Shown here piece by piece: positions 1 to 8,858 of a stretch of DNA of 64,000 nt. The DNA is from Microbacterium sp. ProA8 (GTDB taxonomy: Bacteria; Actinomycetota; Actinomycetes; Actinomycetales; Microbacteriaceae), in assembly GCF_039905635.1 (NCBI RefSeq), contig NZ_CP157000.1:2418001-2482000 (forward strand), read 5' to 3'. A program made the position numbers and the translations under genes. How positions within the stretch are numbered: position 1 is the stretch's first letter; every line of letters starts with the position of its first letter. The notes under the pieces were generated by a model. The model worked only from the letters and a program-made list of their open reading frames with translations, was not told the origin of the DNA and did no database searches.

Positions 1-60
1 CTCCTGACGTTCTTCGTCTACGTCCTCCCGCGGCCGTCGCTGGCGAAGCAGCGCATCTGA
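1..60 (+). CDS. C-terminal fragment of an unidentified membrane protein
   Basis: Frame 1 is open from the window edge to TGA at 58-60 and encodes the last 19 residues of a protein. The visible tail is hydrophobic (LLTFFVYVLP) followed by a short basic end (RPSLAKQRI), as in the last transmembrane helix and cytoplasmic tail of a transporter. A strong hairpin follows at once, which supports a genuine gene end. It converges on the nitrate reductase fusion, so a nitrate/nitrite transporter is possible, but the fragment is too short to name a family. Confidence 0.55.
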   Translation, partial: LLTFFVYVLPRPSLAKQRI

Positions 61-74
61 CCGCACGTCTTCAC

Positions 75-115
75 CGGAAGAGCGGATGCCTCGACTCGAG
101 GCATCCGCTCTTCCG
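75..115. terminator. Long inverted repeat, probable terminator
   Basis: Bases 75-94 and 96-115 are perfect reverse complements, giving a stem of up to 18-20 bp that contains GGATGCC/GGCATCC. It begins 15 nt after the stop codon of the truncated gene at 1-60. There is no clear T-run, which is common for actinobacterial terminators. Confidence 0.75.
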
Positions 116-171
116 TCTGTGCGGGCGTATCGGGCAGCAGTTCCCCGCAGGATCGCGGGATGGCTTGAGCG

Positions 172-286
172 TGTCCCACTTTCTCTTGCCAGGAGCACCT
201 CATGCGACCGATTTCGGGACACGCACGCCGAAAAGCGGGACATGCAGGGCAGCGCGACGAAAAGCGGGACATGCAGGGCGGCGCGA
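172..286. repeat. Tandem 29-bp repeat plus repeated TGTCCC boxes (possible IS-end remnant)
   Basis: Two head-to-tail 29-bp units lie at 229-257 and 258-286 and differ at one base. Each carries GCGGGACAT, the complement of a TGTCCCGC box. Related boxes occur at about 172-180 in forward orientation (GTGTCCCAC) and at about 213-221 in reverse (TCGGGACAC). One forward and three reverse copies within 115 bp resemble the multiple terminal repeats of IS21-like elements, but there is no transposase and no target duplication was established. Nothing else was recognised in 116-297. Confidence 0.5.
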
Positions 287-297
287 CGAACCTGGGG

Positions 298-3200
298 TCA
301 GTACACGTCGCGGACGTAGCGCTCCTCGGCGGCGAGGGCGCGCGTGTACTCCGCCGCGGCCTCCTCGGAGAGCTTGCCGTGCTGCTGCGCGATGGCGATG
401 AGGGTCGCGTCGACGTCCTTGGCCATGCGGGTCGCGTCGCCGCACACGTAGACGTGGGCACCCTCCTCGAGCCACCGCCACAGGCGGGCGCCGTGCTCGA
501 TCATGCGGTCCTGCACGTAGATCTTCTGCCGCTGGTCACGCGAGAAGGCGAGGTCGAGGCGCGTCAGGAAGCCGTCGTCCCGCATCTCCTCGAGCTCCTC
601 GCGGTAGTAGAAGTCGGTCGCCGCGTGCTGCTCGCCGAAGAAGAGCCAGTTGCGGCCGGTGTGGCCGTCTGCCCGGCGGTCGTGCAGGAACCCGCGGAAC
701 GGCGCGATGCCGGTGCCCGGGCCGATCATGATCATCGGAGCGTCGCCGGCCGCAGGCGGCCGGAAGGCGGGCGATCGCTGCAGATAGACCGGCGCCGAGG
801 CCGCAGCGCCGTCGGCGAGGAAGGTCGAGCACACGCCACCGCGCGCACGCCCCGATTCCGTCTCGAAGCGCACCACCGAAACGGTCAGCTCGACGGTGTC
901 GGGGTCGCTCTTCGGGCTCGACGAGATCGAATACTGCCGGGGTTGCAGGCGCTTGAGCACGCCGACCCAGTCCTCGGCGGTCGCCGTCACCGGGAAGTCG
1001 CGCACGAGGTCGACGGCCTGCTGGCTCCACAGGAACTGCTCGAGGCGCCCCTTGTTCTCGCGTCGGAGCAGCGCCGACAGTGTGCCGTCGCCGCTGCGCT
1101 CTGCGATGAACCGCACGAGATCGAGCGGGGTCTTGGTGATGTCGAGTCGCGTGCGGAGGGCGTCCACGAAGGTGCGCTCCTGGCCATCGAGCTCGACGAT
1201 CGTGTGCGGCGCGATTCCGGTGGCGTCGAGCCACTCCGCGACCACGCCGGGCGAATTGGCGCACACGACGCCGAGCGAGTCGCCGGCCTCGTACTGCGCG
1301 CCGGTGTCGGAGAGGTCGAAGGCGATTCGCCGCACTTCCTTCTCGGAGCCCGGCCCGCTGAGCAGGTCGTTGCGCACGAGGGATGCGCCCACCGGGTTCG
1401 AGCGGCTGAAGAACCGGCGGGCGGGCGGTGCCGCCAAGCCGAGAGCTGCTCCCCCGCCGGCTGCGCCGAGGGCAGAGGTGCCCGGAGCCTCTGCCACCAG
1501 TGTGTCGAGGATCTGCGCCAGCCATGCCGCGCGGGGCTCCTCGGCGTCCGGCTCGAGGTCGACGCGCTCGAGGAGGGCCGTCGCGCCGAGCTCGCCGAGC
1601 CGCGCATCGAGCCGCCGACCGTGGCCGCAGAAGTCGTCGTAGCTCGAGTCGCCCAGCGCGAGCACCGCGTAGCGCAGCCCCGACAGTTCGGGCGCTCCGT
1701 CGGCCTTCAGCTCGTGCCACAGCGCCGCCGCGTTGTCGGGCGGGCCACCGTCGCCGAACGTCGACGTGACGACCAGCAGACGGCGCACGGTGGTCAGATC
1801 AGACGCGCGCAGCTCCGCCATGCTCCGGGCACGCGCCGGGATGCCTCGGGCGCCGAGGGCCCCCGCCGCTGCTGCGGCGAACTCCTCGGCATTGCCGGTC
1901 TGCGAGCCCCACAGCACCACGACCTCGTCCTGGGCCGCGGCCGACGGCATCCCGAACCCGACCGTGGTGCGCGAGAAGGCCCCGGCGAGCACGCCGTCGA
2001 ACCAGGCGCGCGCACGTGCGCCGAGCGGCGCTTCGGCCGGCAGCACCGGCACCTCGCCCGGCGCGAGCACCGCCGAGCGCACCGTCGAGAGGAAGCCCGC
2101 GAGGTATGCGCCCTCGAGGTCGCTCAACGCCGGCGGAGCGAGGTCCACTCCGGTGGCGGCCAGCGCCTCGTCGGCTGCACCCGTCGCCCCGCCGCCCGGC
2201 GGGGGGCCCACGCGTCGCAGCGTCACGGCCGCGAATTTGAACTCCGGCTGGGCCGACAGCGGGTCCACGGCGTCGTTGGTCACCGCGTTGACGGTCACGT
2301 ACTCGCCGTGCTCGTCGTTCCAGTGGAACGGCGCGAACAGCCCGCCGGGCTGCACACGGTCGGTCAGCACGGCCGGCACGACGAACCGACCGCGGCGCGA
2401 GGCGACCTCGACGAGGTCGCCCTCGGCGATCCCCTGGCGCTCCGCATCCACGGGGTGCACCTCGACGAACGGGCCAGGGTGCAGCTTCGCGAGCTTCGCG
2501 ACCCGGCCGGTCTTCGTCAGCGTGTGCCAGTGGTGCGGCAGGCGACCGGTGTTGAGCACCCAGGGGTAGTCGTCGTCGGGCAGCTCCGCCGGCGGCAGGT
2601 GCGGGCGCGCGAGGAACTGCGCCCGTCGCGACGGCGTCGCGAACGCGAGTCGCGGCACCGTCCCGTCGTCCTCCGCGTGCAGCGACTGGCTCACCCCGTC
2701 GTTGAGGTAGCGGATCGGATGCCGCGTCGCGGCGTCGTCCGGCGGCGCGGGCCACTGCACCGGGGTCTCGCGCAGCCGGTCGTAGGTGACGCCGCGCAGG
2801 TCCCATCCGGTCTGCGGGTTCCAGAAGCGGCGGATCTCGTCGAACACCTCGTCGCTCGAGGCGAAGTCGAATCCGGAGAAGCCCATCGCTCGCGCCACCT
2901 GGCAGATGATCAGCCAGTCGGGCTGGGCCTCGCCCGGGGCGGGAAGCACATCGCGGACGAGGGTGAGCGTGCGGTCGCTGTTCACGGTCACGCCGTCCGC
3001 CTCCACCCACAGCGTGGCGGGCAGCAGGATGTCGGCGTACGCGGTGGTGGCGGTCTCGGTGTAGACGTCCTGCGCGATGACGAGATCGGCGCTCTCGAGC
3101 GCCTCGATCACCGTCTTGCGGTTCGCGACCGAGGCCACCGGGTTGCTGCAGATGATCCACACCGCTTTGATCTCGCCGTCGGCGGCGCGGCGGAACATGT

Positions 3201-4365
3201 CGATGGTCCCGGCGCCGGACTCGGCACGGATCGACCCCGGCTCGAGTCCCCAGAGCTCCTCGACAAAGGCGCGGTCCGGCGCGCTGAACACCGCGCGCTG
3301 CCCCGGCAGACCCGGCCCCATGTAGCCCATCTCGCGCCCGCCCATCGCGTTCGGCTGGCCGGTGAGCGAGAACGGCCCGCTTCCCGGCCGGCAGATGGCG
3401 CCCGTGGCGAGATGGAGGTTGCAGATCGCGTTCGTCGACCATGTGCCGTGCGTGGACTGGTTCAGTCCCATCGTCCAGAGCGTCATCCACTCGTCGGCCT
3501 CGCCGATCCAGCGCGCGGCGGTGCGGATGTCGTCCTCGGCGAGTCCGGTCAGCTCCGCGACGCGCGCGGGCGGGTACTCGGCGAGGACCTCCGCCATATG
3601 CTCCCAGCCCTCGGTATGGGCGGCGATGAACTCCTGGTCGATGTCACCGGCCTCGACGAGCAGGTGGAGCAGGCCGTTCAAGAGCGCGAGGTCTGTGCCC
3701 GGCGAGATCTGCAGGAACAAATCGGCGCGGTCGGCCGTCGTCGTCCGGCGCGGATCGACGACGATGAGCCGCGCGCCCTGCTTCAGGCGATCCGCCATCC
3801 GCAGGAACAGGATCGGGTGGCAGTCCGCCGTGTTCGAGCCGATCACGAAGAACAGGTCGGCGTGGTCGAAGTCCTCATACGAGCCGGGAGGGCCGTCGGC
3901 GCCGAGCGACTGCTTGTAGCCCGTCCCCGCGGATGCCATGCACAGACGCGAGTTCGACTCGATGTGGATGCCCCGCAGATACCCCTTGACGAGCTTGTTC
4001 GAGAGGTACTGCGCCTCCATGCTCATCTGGCCCGACACGTACATCGCGATGGCGTCGGGCCCGTGCTCGTCGAGGATCGCGCGCAGGCGGGTGGCGGCCT
4101 CCGTCACGGCGTCAGCCAACGGCACCGGCTCGGCGGGCTCGCCTCGCGCGGGGCGCACGTGTGCGGAGGTCATGCGGCCCGGAGCGTGCATCAGCTCGGC
4201 GTGGGTCGCGCCCTTGGTGCACAGGCGCCCGGCGTTCGTGGGGTGTGCGCGGTCGCCCGCGACCTTCGCGATGGTGAGCGGATGCCCCGCCCCGGCGTCC
4301 GAGGTCGTCACCGAGATACCGCAGCCGACGCCGCAGTAGGAGCACACGGTGCGAACTTCGCCCAT
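298..4365 (-). CDS. Fused assimilatory nitrate reductase / CysJ-type flavoprotein reductase
   Basis: 1355 aa. The N-terminal ~700 residues are a molybdopterin oxidoreductase of the NasC/NarB type: Cys8, Cys11, Cys15 and Cys49 fit a [4Fe-4S] site, and Cys142 in NSRLCM is the expected Mo ligand. A linker leads to a flavodoxin domain ([11 protein letters not shown], ~residue 815), then a CysJ/P450-reductase-type FAD domain ([10 protein letters not shown], ~1140) and an NADPH domain ([12 protein letters not shown], ~1210). The chain could therefore pass electrons from NADPH through FAD, FMN and Fe-S to Mo to reduce nitrate to nitrite in the cytoplasm. ATG start, with a GGAG-like site just upstream. 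The same fusion is annotated in other actinobacteria. No nitrite reductase gene is in the window, and the gene sits where trmD usually follows rimM. Confidence 0.93.
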   Translation of the reverse strand: MGEVRTVCSYCGVGCGISVTTSDAGAGHPLTIAKVAGDRAHPTNAGRLCTKGATHAELMHAPGRMTSAHVRPARGEPAEPVPLADAVTEAATRLRAILDEHGPDAIAMYVSGQMSMEAQYLSNKLVKGYLRGIHIESNSRLCMASAGTGYKQSLGADGPPGSYEDFDHADLFFVIGSNTADCHPILFLRMADRLKQGARLIVVDPRRTTTADRADLFLQISPGTDLALLNGLLHLLVEAGDIDQEFIAAHTEGWEHMAEVLAEYPPARVAELTGLAEDDIRTAARWIGEADEWMTLWTMGLNQSTHGTWSTNAICNLHLATGAICRPGSGPFSLTGQPNAMGGREMGYMGPGLPGQRAVFSAPDRAFVEELWGLEPGSIRAESGAGTIDMFRRAADGEIKAVWIICSNPVASVANRKTVIEALESADLVIAQDVYTETATTAYADILLPATLWVEADGVTVNSDRTLTLVRDVLPAPGEAQPDWLIICQVARAMGFSGFDFASSDEVFDEIRRFWNPQTGWDLRGVTYDRLRETPVQWPAPPDDAATRHPIRYLNDGVSQSLHAEDDGTVPRLAFATPSRRAQFLARPHLPPAELPDDDYPWVLNTGRLPHHWHTLTKTGRVAKLAKLHPGPFVEVHPVDAERQGIAEGDLVEVASRRGRFVVPAVLTDRVQPGGLFAPFHWNDEHGEYVTVNAVTNDAVDPLSAQPEFKFAAVTLRRVGPPPGGGATGAADEALAATGVDLAPPALSDLEGAYLAGFLSTVRSAVLAPGEVPVLPAEAPLGARARAWFDGVLAGAFSRTTVGFGMPSAAAQDEVVVLWGSQTGNAEEFAAAAAGALGARGIPARARSMAELRASDLTTVRRLLVVTSTFGDGGPPDNAAALWHELKADGAPELSGLRYAVLALGDSSYDDFCGHGRRLDARLGELGATALLERVDLEPDAEEPRAAWLAQILDTLVAEAPGTSALGAAGGGAALGLAAPPARRFFSRSNPVGASLVRNDLLSGPGSEKEVRRIAFDLSDTGAQYEAGDSLGVVCANSPGVVAEWLDATGIAPHTIVELDGQERTFVDALRTRLDITKTPLDLVRFIAERSGDGTLSALLRRENKGRLEQFLWSQQAVDLVRDFPVTATAEDWVGVLKRLQPRQYSISSSPKSDPDTVELTVSVVRFETESGRARGGVCSTFLADGAAASAPVYLQRSPAFRPPAAGDAPMIMIGPGTGIAPFRGFLHDRRADGHTGRNWLFFGEQHAATDFYYREELEEMRDDGFLTRLDLAFSRDQRQKIYVQDRMIEHGARLWRWLEEGAHVYVCGDATRMAKDVDATLIAIAQQHGKLSEEAAAEYTRALAAEERYVRDVY

Positions 4366-4397
4366 GCTCCGATGATCCGGGATGGAGGTTCCGGGAC

Positions 4398-4414
4398 GTT
4401 TCCCGCAGTGTTAC
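4398..4414 (-). promoter_or_regulatory. Candidate GlnR-like box upstream of the nitrate reductase
   Basis: The minus strand reads GTAAC, 7 nt, GAAAC about 35-50 bp before the nitrate reductase start. The actinobacterial GlnR half-site pair is GTnAC-n6-GAAAC, so this differs by one base in spacing. Nitrogen control would suit the gene. The match is weak and could be chance. Confidence 0.3.
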
Positions 4415-4465
4415 CCGCAGATCACATCTGGCGCACGGGCGCGGGCGGCGCCACGTGAGGACGGG

Positions 4466-5122
4466 TCAGTCGACCGTGCCGGCGTCGTCCGCGGAAGGAT
4501 CCGCGGGCGCCTCGTCGCCGTCGTCGGGCAGCTCTTCGAACAGGCCTGCCGGCGGTGTCACGATGACCCGTCCGGCGGCGATGTCGACCTCCGGCACGAT
4601 CGCCTTGACGAACGGCACCAGCACCTCGTCGTCGCGCACCTTGACGATGAGCAGGTCTTGCGCGGGGAAGTGATCGACCCGCGCGACCTTGCCGACGACC
4701 TGGCCGTCGCGCACCACGTCGAGTCCGACGAGCTGGTGGTCGAACCACGCGTCGTCCTCGGCGGGCGAGGCCTGCAGATCCTCGTCGACCCACAGGATCG
4801 CGCGGAGCAGCCCCTCGGCGGCATCACGGTCATCCACCCCGTCGAAGAACGCGACCGGGTGGCTGTTCATCCAGCGGAACTCGCGCACCGTGAGCGGCTT
4901 GCCGTGCCACGGCGAGGATTCCGGAACCTGGAGCGTGAAGGTCGCTCCGGGGACGAAGCGTCCTTCGGGATCGTCGGTGTAGAGCTCGAGCTTGATGGCG
5001 CCCTTGAGTCCGTGCGCCTTGACGAGTCGGCCGACCCGCAGCTGCGTCTTGCCTGCGGGAGGAACGGCGTTCACGGGCTTGCGGGCCTCTGCGCCCGATC
5101 CCGTGGTGTCTTCGCCTGCCAC
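4466..5122 (-). CDS. rimM: Ribosome maturation factor RimM
   Basis: 218 aa from the GTG at 5122. RimM helps mature the 30S head by acting on 16S rRNA and S19. The N-terminal domain has the family opening (LRVGRLVKAHGLKGAIKLEL). The C-terminal PRC-barrel follows (GKVARVDHFPAQDLLIV, VPFVKAIVPEVD). An upstream ATG at 5173 would overlap khpA by about 50 nt; the GTG lies one base after the khpA stop (TGAGGTG), fits translational coupling and is preferred, although an unconserved leader of ~25 residues remains. rpsP-khpA-rimM is the classical order, but trmD does not follow. Confidence 0.92.
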   Translation of the reverse strand: MAGEDTTGSGAEARKPVNAVPPAGKTQLRVGRLVKAHGLKGAIKLELYTDDPEGRFVPGATFTLQVPESSPWHGKPLTVREFRWMNSHPVAFFDGVDDRDAAEGLLRAILWVDEDLQASPAEDDAWFDHQLVGLDVVRDGQVVGKVARVDHFPAQDLLIVKVRDDEVLVPFVKAIVPEVDIAAGRVIVTPPAGLFEELPDDGDEAPADPSADDAGTVD

Positions 5123-5123
5123 C

Positions 5124-5354
5124 TCAGTCGTCCGCGACGTCGACGCGCACACGGCGTCCGTCGGCGAGGGCACTGATGAGGGTGCGCAGGGCTTTGGCCG
5201 TGCGGCCGCCGCGCCCGATCACGCGACCCCGGTCTTCGGGGTGGACGTGCACTTCGAGCACGTCGCCGCGAGGCGACGTGGACGAGTCGATGCGGACGTC
5301 ATCGGGGTGATCGACGATCCCCTTGATGACGTGTTCGAGCGCGGCGGCGAGCAA
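5124..5354 (-). CDS. khpA: KH-domain RNA-binding protein KhpA
   Basis: 76 aa, the usual size of the YlqC/KhpA family. A single KH domain carries the RNA-binding GxxG loop (VIGRGGRTAKALR). KhpA works with KhpB in RNA binding that affects cell division and sRNA function in Gram-positive bacteria. The start is TTG, four bases after the rpsP stop, and the gene ends one base before the rimM GTG, so the three genes are probably co-translated. Confidence 0.9.
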   Translation of the reverse strand: MLAAALEHVIKGIVDHPDDVRIDSSTSPRGDVLEVHVHPEDRGRVIGRGGRTAKALRTLISALADGRRVRVDVADD

Positions 5355-5358
5355 CGGA

Positions 5359-5769
5359 TTACTCTGCGGACTCGGCGGCGGCCTCGTCGGCGGGAGCCTC
5401 GGCGGGCTCCGCCTTCTTCTCGGCCTTCGGCTTGACGACCGACTTCTTGGCGGAGTCGATCTCGAACGCGGGCTTCTCCTCGCGGGTCTTCACGGTCGAG
5501 ACCGCGTCCTTGTCGCCCTTGAACTTGCCCCAGTCGCCCGTGAGCTTGAGGAGCGCCGCGACCTGCTCGGTCGGCTGCGCGCCGACGCTCAGCCAGTACT
5601 GCGCACGCTCCGAGTCGACCTCGATGAACGAGGGCTCCTCGGTCGGGTGGTACTTGCCGATCTCTTCGATGACACGGCCGTCGCGCTTGGTGCGCGAGTC
5701 GGCCACGACGATGCGGTAGTAGGGCGCACGGATCTTGCCGAGGCGCTTGAGACGGATCTTGACAGCCAC
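5359..5769 (-). CDS. rpsP: 30S ribosomal protein S16
   Basis: 136 aa from the GTG at 5769. The S16 core is clear ([39 protein letters not shown]). It continues into an Ala/Glu/Lys-rich C-terminal tail of ~30 residues, a common actinobacterial extension. The frame is open further upstream to an ATG, but an AGGAGA site 7 nt before the GTG and the conserved protein start fix the GTG. First gene of the rpsP-khpA-rimM run. Confidence 0.95.
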   Translation of the reverse strand: MAVKIRLKRLGKIRAPYYRIVVADSRTKRDGRVIEEIGKYHPTEEPSFIEVDSERAQYWLSVGAQPTEQVAALLKLTGDWGKFKGDKDAVSTVKTREEKPAFEIDSAKKSVVKPKAEKKAEPAEAPADEAAAESAE

Positions 5770-5864
5770 GATTCTCCTGAATGTGTGGAAAGTGAACGAA
5801 CTGGTCGCCTGGGGAGTGGGGTGCACACCCGGCGGAAGCTCAGAAGGAGGACCGCCACGCCGGA

Positions 5865-5899
5865 TAGAGGGTCGAGCGTGTGGTCCAGCCCTCTATTCT
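5865..5899 (+). promoter_or_regulatory. Promoter with overlapping inverted repeat between rpsP and the carboxylate-amine ligase gene
   Basis: TAGAGGG (5865-5871) and CCCTCTA (5889-5895) form a 7-bp inverted repeat with a 17-nt spacer. The right arm runs into TATTCT (5894-5899), a good -10 box for the plus-strand gene starting at 5963. The arrangement resembles an operator over a promoter, but no regulator is implied. Confidence 0.4.
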
Positions 5900-5962
5900 G
5901 CCAGATGACGCAGCACCTCGCGAACCGGCCGGGTGGCGGCATCCCCATGCCAGACTGTGCCC

Positions 5963-7126
5963 ATGACGGTGCCCTTCGCGACATCCGCCCGCTCGTCCGT
6001 CGGCATGGAGTGGGAGGTGATGCTCGCCGACACCGCGACGGGAGACCTGATCCCCCGCGCTCCCGACCTGCTCGCCGCTCTCGAGGAGCGTTCCAGCCTC
6101 GAGCGGTACACGGTCACCGGCGAGCTGCTGACGAACACCGTCGAGGTGACGAGCGGCATCGGCGACACGGTCGCGGCCGCCGTCGACGACATCGCCGACG
6201 CGATCGCCGAAGTGCGCACCTACACCGACCCGCACGGCATCGACCTGCTCTGCGCCGGAAGCCACCCGTTCGCGCAGTGGTACGACCAGAGCGTCACCGA
6301 CAAGACCCGCTACCACAAGCTGATCGAGCGCACCCAGTGGTGGGGGCGCAACATGATGATCTGGGGCATCCACATCCACGTGGGCGTCGACGACGTCAAC
6401 AAGGTGTTCCCGATCATCAACGCCCTCGCGGTGTACCTGCCGCACCTGCAGGCGCTGTCGGCATCGAGCCCCTTCTGGGCCGGCGAGCGCACCGGCTACG
6501 CCTCGAACCGCGCCCTCGTCTTCCAGCAGCTGCCCACGGCCGGGCTGCCCTGGCCGCTCCAGAACTGGAGCGAGTTCGAGGGCTACCTCGACGACATGGT
6601 CACCACCGGTGTGATGGAGGATGCCACCGAGGTGCGATGGGACATCCGCCCGGCGCCTCGCTGGGGCACCATCGAGGTACGCGCGTGCGACGGGATGTCG
6701 ACGCTTCCCGAGCTCGCCGCGCTGGCGGCCCTCGTGCAGGTGCTCGTGGAGCACTTCTCGCGCCGGCTCGACGAAGGGCTGCCGCTCGAGACGATCCAGC
6801 CGTGGTTCATCCGCGAGAACAAGTGGCGGGCGGCCCGCTATGGACTCGACGCCCGTGTGATCGTCGACCACGTCGGCACCCAGCGCCTGGTCACGGACCA
6901 TCTGCGCGAGACGCTGGCCGAGATCGGCGGCATCGCCGACGACCTCAAGTGCGCCCGCGAACTGGCGGGGATCGAGGCCATCCTCACCGATGGTGCGAGC
7001 TACTCGCGCCAGCTCGCCGTCGCGGACGCGTCCGACGGCGACCTCCGAGCGGTCGTGCGGCACCTGGTCGGCGAGTTCCGCTCCGGTCCCACCCTGCGCG
7101 AGCACCTGGCCACGCTCGGCCACTGA
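5963..7126 (+). CDS. Glutamate--cysteine ligase family 2 (YbdK-like carboxylate-amine ligase)
   Basis: 387 aa from the ATG at 5963. The whole length matches the GCS2/YbdK family: GMEWEVML near the N terminus, WGIHIHVGVDD in the core, and RPAPRWGTIEVRACDGMSTL and RENKWRAARYG towards the end. These enzymes join a carboxylate to an amine using ATP; YbdK shows weak glutamate-cysteine ligase activity, but actinobacteria use mycothiol, so the true substrate is uncertain. No Shine-Dalgarno is evident, and in-frame GTG codons at 5933 and 5957 are alternative starts. Divergent from rpsP, convergent with ffh. Confidence 0.85.
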   Translation: MTVPFATSARSSVGMEWEVMLADTATGDLIPRAPDLLAALEERSSLERYTVTGELLTNTVEVTSGIGDTVAAAVDDIADAIAEVRTYTDPHGIDLLCAGSHPFAQWYDQSVTDKTRYHKLIERTQWWGRNMMIWGIHIHVGVDDVNKVFPIINALAVYLPHLQALSASSPFWAGERTGYASNRALVFQQLPTAGLPWPLQNWSEFEGYLDDMVTTGVMEDATEVRWDIRPAPRWGTIEVRACDGMSTLPELAALAALVQVLVEHFSRRLDEGLPLETIQPWFIRENKWRAARYGLDARVIVDHVGTQRLVTDHLRETLAEIGGIADDLKCARELAGIEAILTDGASYSRQLAVADASDGDLRAVVRHLVGEFRSGPTLREHLATLGH

Positions 7127-7148
7127 CCCGCCGCAAGACCGACGGGAC

Positions 7149-7171
7149 GGATGCCGCAGCCCGCGGCATCC
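7149..7171. terminator. Hairpin between convergent genes
   Basis: GGATGCCGC (7149-7157) pairs with GCGGCATCC (7163-7171) across a 5-nt loop, between the ligase gene stop and the ffh stop. It could serve both strands. Confidence 0.65.
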
Positions 7172-7184
7172 GACGAGACGGAAG

Positions 7185-8750
7185 TCAGCCGCGGCCGAGC
7201 ATCTTCTGCAGCTCGGCGAGGTCCGCCTCGGTGGGGGCGCCCTTCGCACCGCCGGCGCCGAGCCCGAAGCCCGAACCCGTCGGAGTCTCGCTCGCCTGAG
7301 CGGCGATGCCGGCGTTCTCGGCTGCGCGCTTGGCCGGGTTGCCCGACCGCGAGCCCTTGGACTTCTGCTGCTTTCCGCGCTTGGACGAGGCACCGGGACG
7401 GCCGGCACCGGGGATCGGCCCCATGCCCGGGATGTTGGGGACGCCGCCGCGGGCGACGGTCTTCATCATCTTGGCGGCCTGCTCGAATCGCTGCACGAGC
7501 TGGTTGACGTCGGTCACGGTCATGCCCGAGCCGCGCGCGATGCGCAGGCGCCGGGAGCCGTTGAGGAGCTTGGTGTTGCGGCGCTCCGCGGGGGTCATCG
7601 AGCGGATGATCGCCTCGGTGCGGTCGATCTCGCGCTCGTCGAAGTTCTCGAGCTGATCCTTCATGGATCCCATGCCCGGGAGCATCCCGAGCATCTTCTT
7701 CATCGAGCCCATCTTGCGCATCTGCTGCATCTGGGCGAGGAAGTCCTCGAGGGTGAACTGCTCGGTCGCGAGCTTCTCCGCGACCTTGAGCGCCTCCTCC
7801 TCGTCGAACGCCTGCTGGGCCTGCTCGATGAGGGTGAGGATGTCGCCGAGGTCGAGGATGCGCGATGCCATGCGGTCGGGATGGAATGCCTCGAGGTCGT
7901 CGAGCCCCTCTCCCGTGGACGCGAAGATGATGGGGCGGCCGGTGACCGACGCCACGGAGAGCGCGGCACCACCGCGGGCGTCGCCGTCGAGCTTCGAGAG
8001 CACGACGCCGGTGAAGTCGACGCCGTCCTGGAACGCCTTCGCCGTGTTGACGGCATCCTGTCCGATCATCGCGTCGATGACGAACAGCACCTCGTCGGGG
8101 TCCGTCGCCTTGCGGATGTCGGCCGCCTGCTTCATGAGCTCTGCGTCGACGCCGAGGCGGCCGGCGGTGTCGATGATCACGACGTCGTGCTGCTGGCGCC
8201 GCGCGACCTCGACGCCGTCCCGCGCGACGCGCACCGGATCGCCGACGCCGTTGCCGGGCTCCGGCGCGTAGATCGCGGCACCGGCGCGCTCAGCCACGAC
8301 CTGGAGCTGGTTGACGGCGTTCGGACGCTGGAGGTCGGCGGCGATGAGGAGCGGCGTGTGGCCGTCCTTCTCGAGCATCTTGGCGAGCTTGCCCGCGAAG
8401 GTCGTCTTGCCCGATCCCTGGAGGCCCGCGAGCATGATGACGGTCGGCGGGTTCTTCGCGAACTGCAGGCGGCGCTGCTGGCCGCCGAGGATCGCGACGA
8501 GCTCCTCGTTGACGATCTGCACGACCTGCTGTGCAGGGTTCAGCGCCTTGCTCACCTCGTCGCCGAGTGCGCGCTCGCGCACCTTGGCGGTGAAGTCCTT
8601 GACGACGGGCAGCGCCACGTCGGCGTCGAGCAGGGCGCGCCGGATCTCGCGGACGGTGCCGTCGACGTCCGCGGGCGTGAGCTGCCCCTTCTTGCGGAGG
8701 TTGCGGAAGGTCTCGGTGAGCCGGTCGGAGAGGGTGCCGAAAGTCGCCAT
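7185..8750 (-). CDS. ffh: Signal recognition particle protein Ffh
   Basis: 521 aa. Ffh is the SRP54 GTPase that binds SRP RNA and nascent signal sequences and docks with FtsY. The N domain is followed by the G domain with P-loop (GLQGSGKTTFAGKLA), DTAGRLGVD and TKLDGDARGG-like motifs. The methionine-rich M domain (MQQMRKMGSMKKMLGMLPGM) contains the RNA-binding SGMTVTDVNQLVQRF helix. The C-terminal tail is Gly/Lys/Ser-rich and not conserved. ATG start. FtsY, its partner, is encoded ~4 kb away on the same strand, with lipB-lipA between them. Confidence 0.96.
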   Translation of the reverse strand: MATFGTLSDRLTETFRNLRKKGQLTPADVDGTVREIRRALLDADVALPVVKDFTAKVRERALGDEVSKALNPAQQVVQIVNEELVAILGGQQRRLQFAKNPPTVIMLAGLQGSGKTTFAGKLAKMLEKDGHTPLLIAADLQRPNAVNQLQVVAERAGAAIYAPEPGNGVGDPVRVARDGVEVARRQQHDVVIIDTAGRLGVDAELMKQAADIRKATDPDEVLFVIDAMIGQDAVNTAKAFQDGVDFTGVVLSKLDGDARGGAALSVASVTGRPIIFASTGEGLDDLEAFHPDRMASRILDLGDILTLIEQAQQAFDEEEALKVAEKLATEQFTLEDFLAQMQQMRKMGSMKKMLGMLPGMGSMKDQLENFDEREIDRTEAIIRSMTPAERRNTKLLNGSRRLRIARGSGMTVTDVNQLVQRFEQAAKMMKTVARGGVPNIPGMGPIPGAGRPGASSKRGKQQKSKGSRSGNPAKRAAENAGIAAQASETPTGSGFGLGAGGAKGAPTEADLAELQKMLGRG

Positions 8751-8858
8751 GATCCCCCGATTCTACGCGAGCGGATGCCGCCTCCCGGCGCCCGCCCACA
8801 ACCCCTCGGACGAGAGTCGCTCCTGCGGACGTGCCGGCTGAGCCCATCCCCCGCGCGC

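Noticed and set aside
229..286. Tandem 29-bp repeat as a CRISPR remnant
   Set aside because: The two units abut with no spacer and no cas gene is nearby.
202..4458. 1418-codon plus-strand frame opposite the nitrate reductase gene
   Set aside because: It is the antisense shadow of a clearly conserved enzyme; its product is Arg/Gly/His-rich with no domain.
5323..7299. 658-codon plus-strand frame across rpsP and the ligase gene
   Set aside because: It overlaps two well-supported genes in other frames and has low-complexity Arg/His content.
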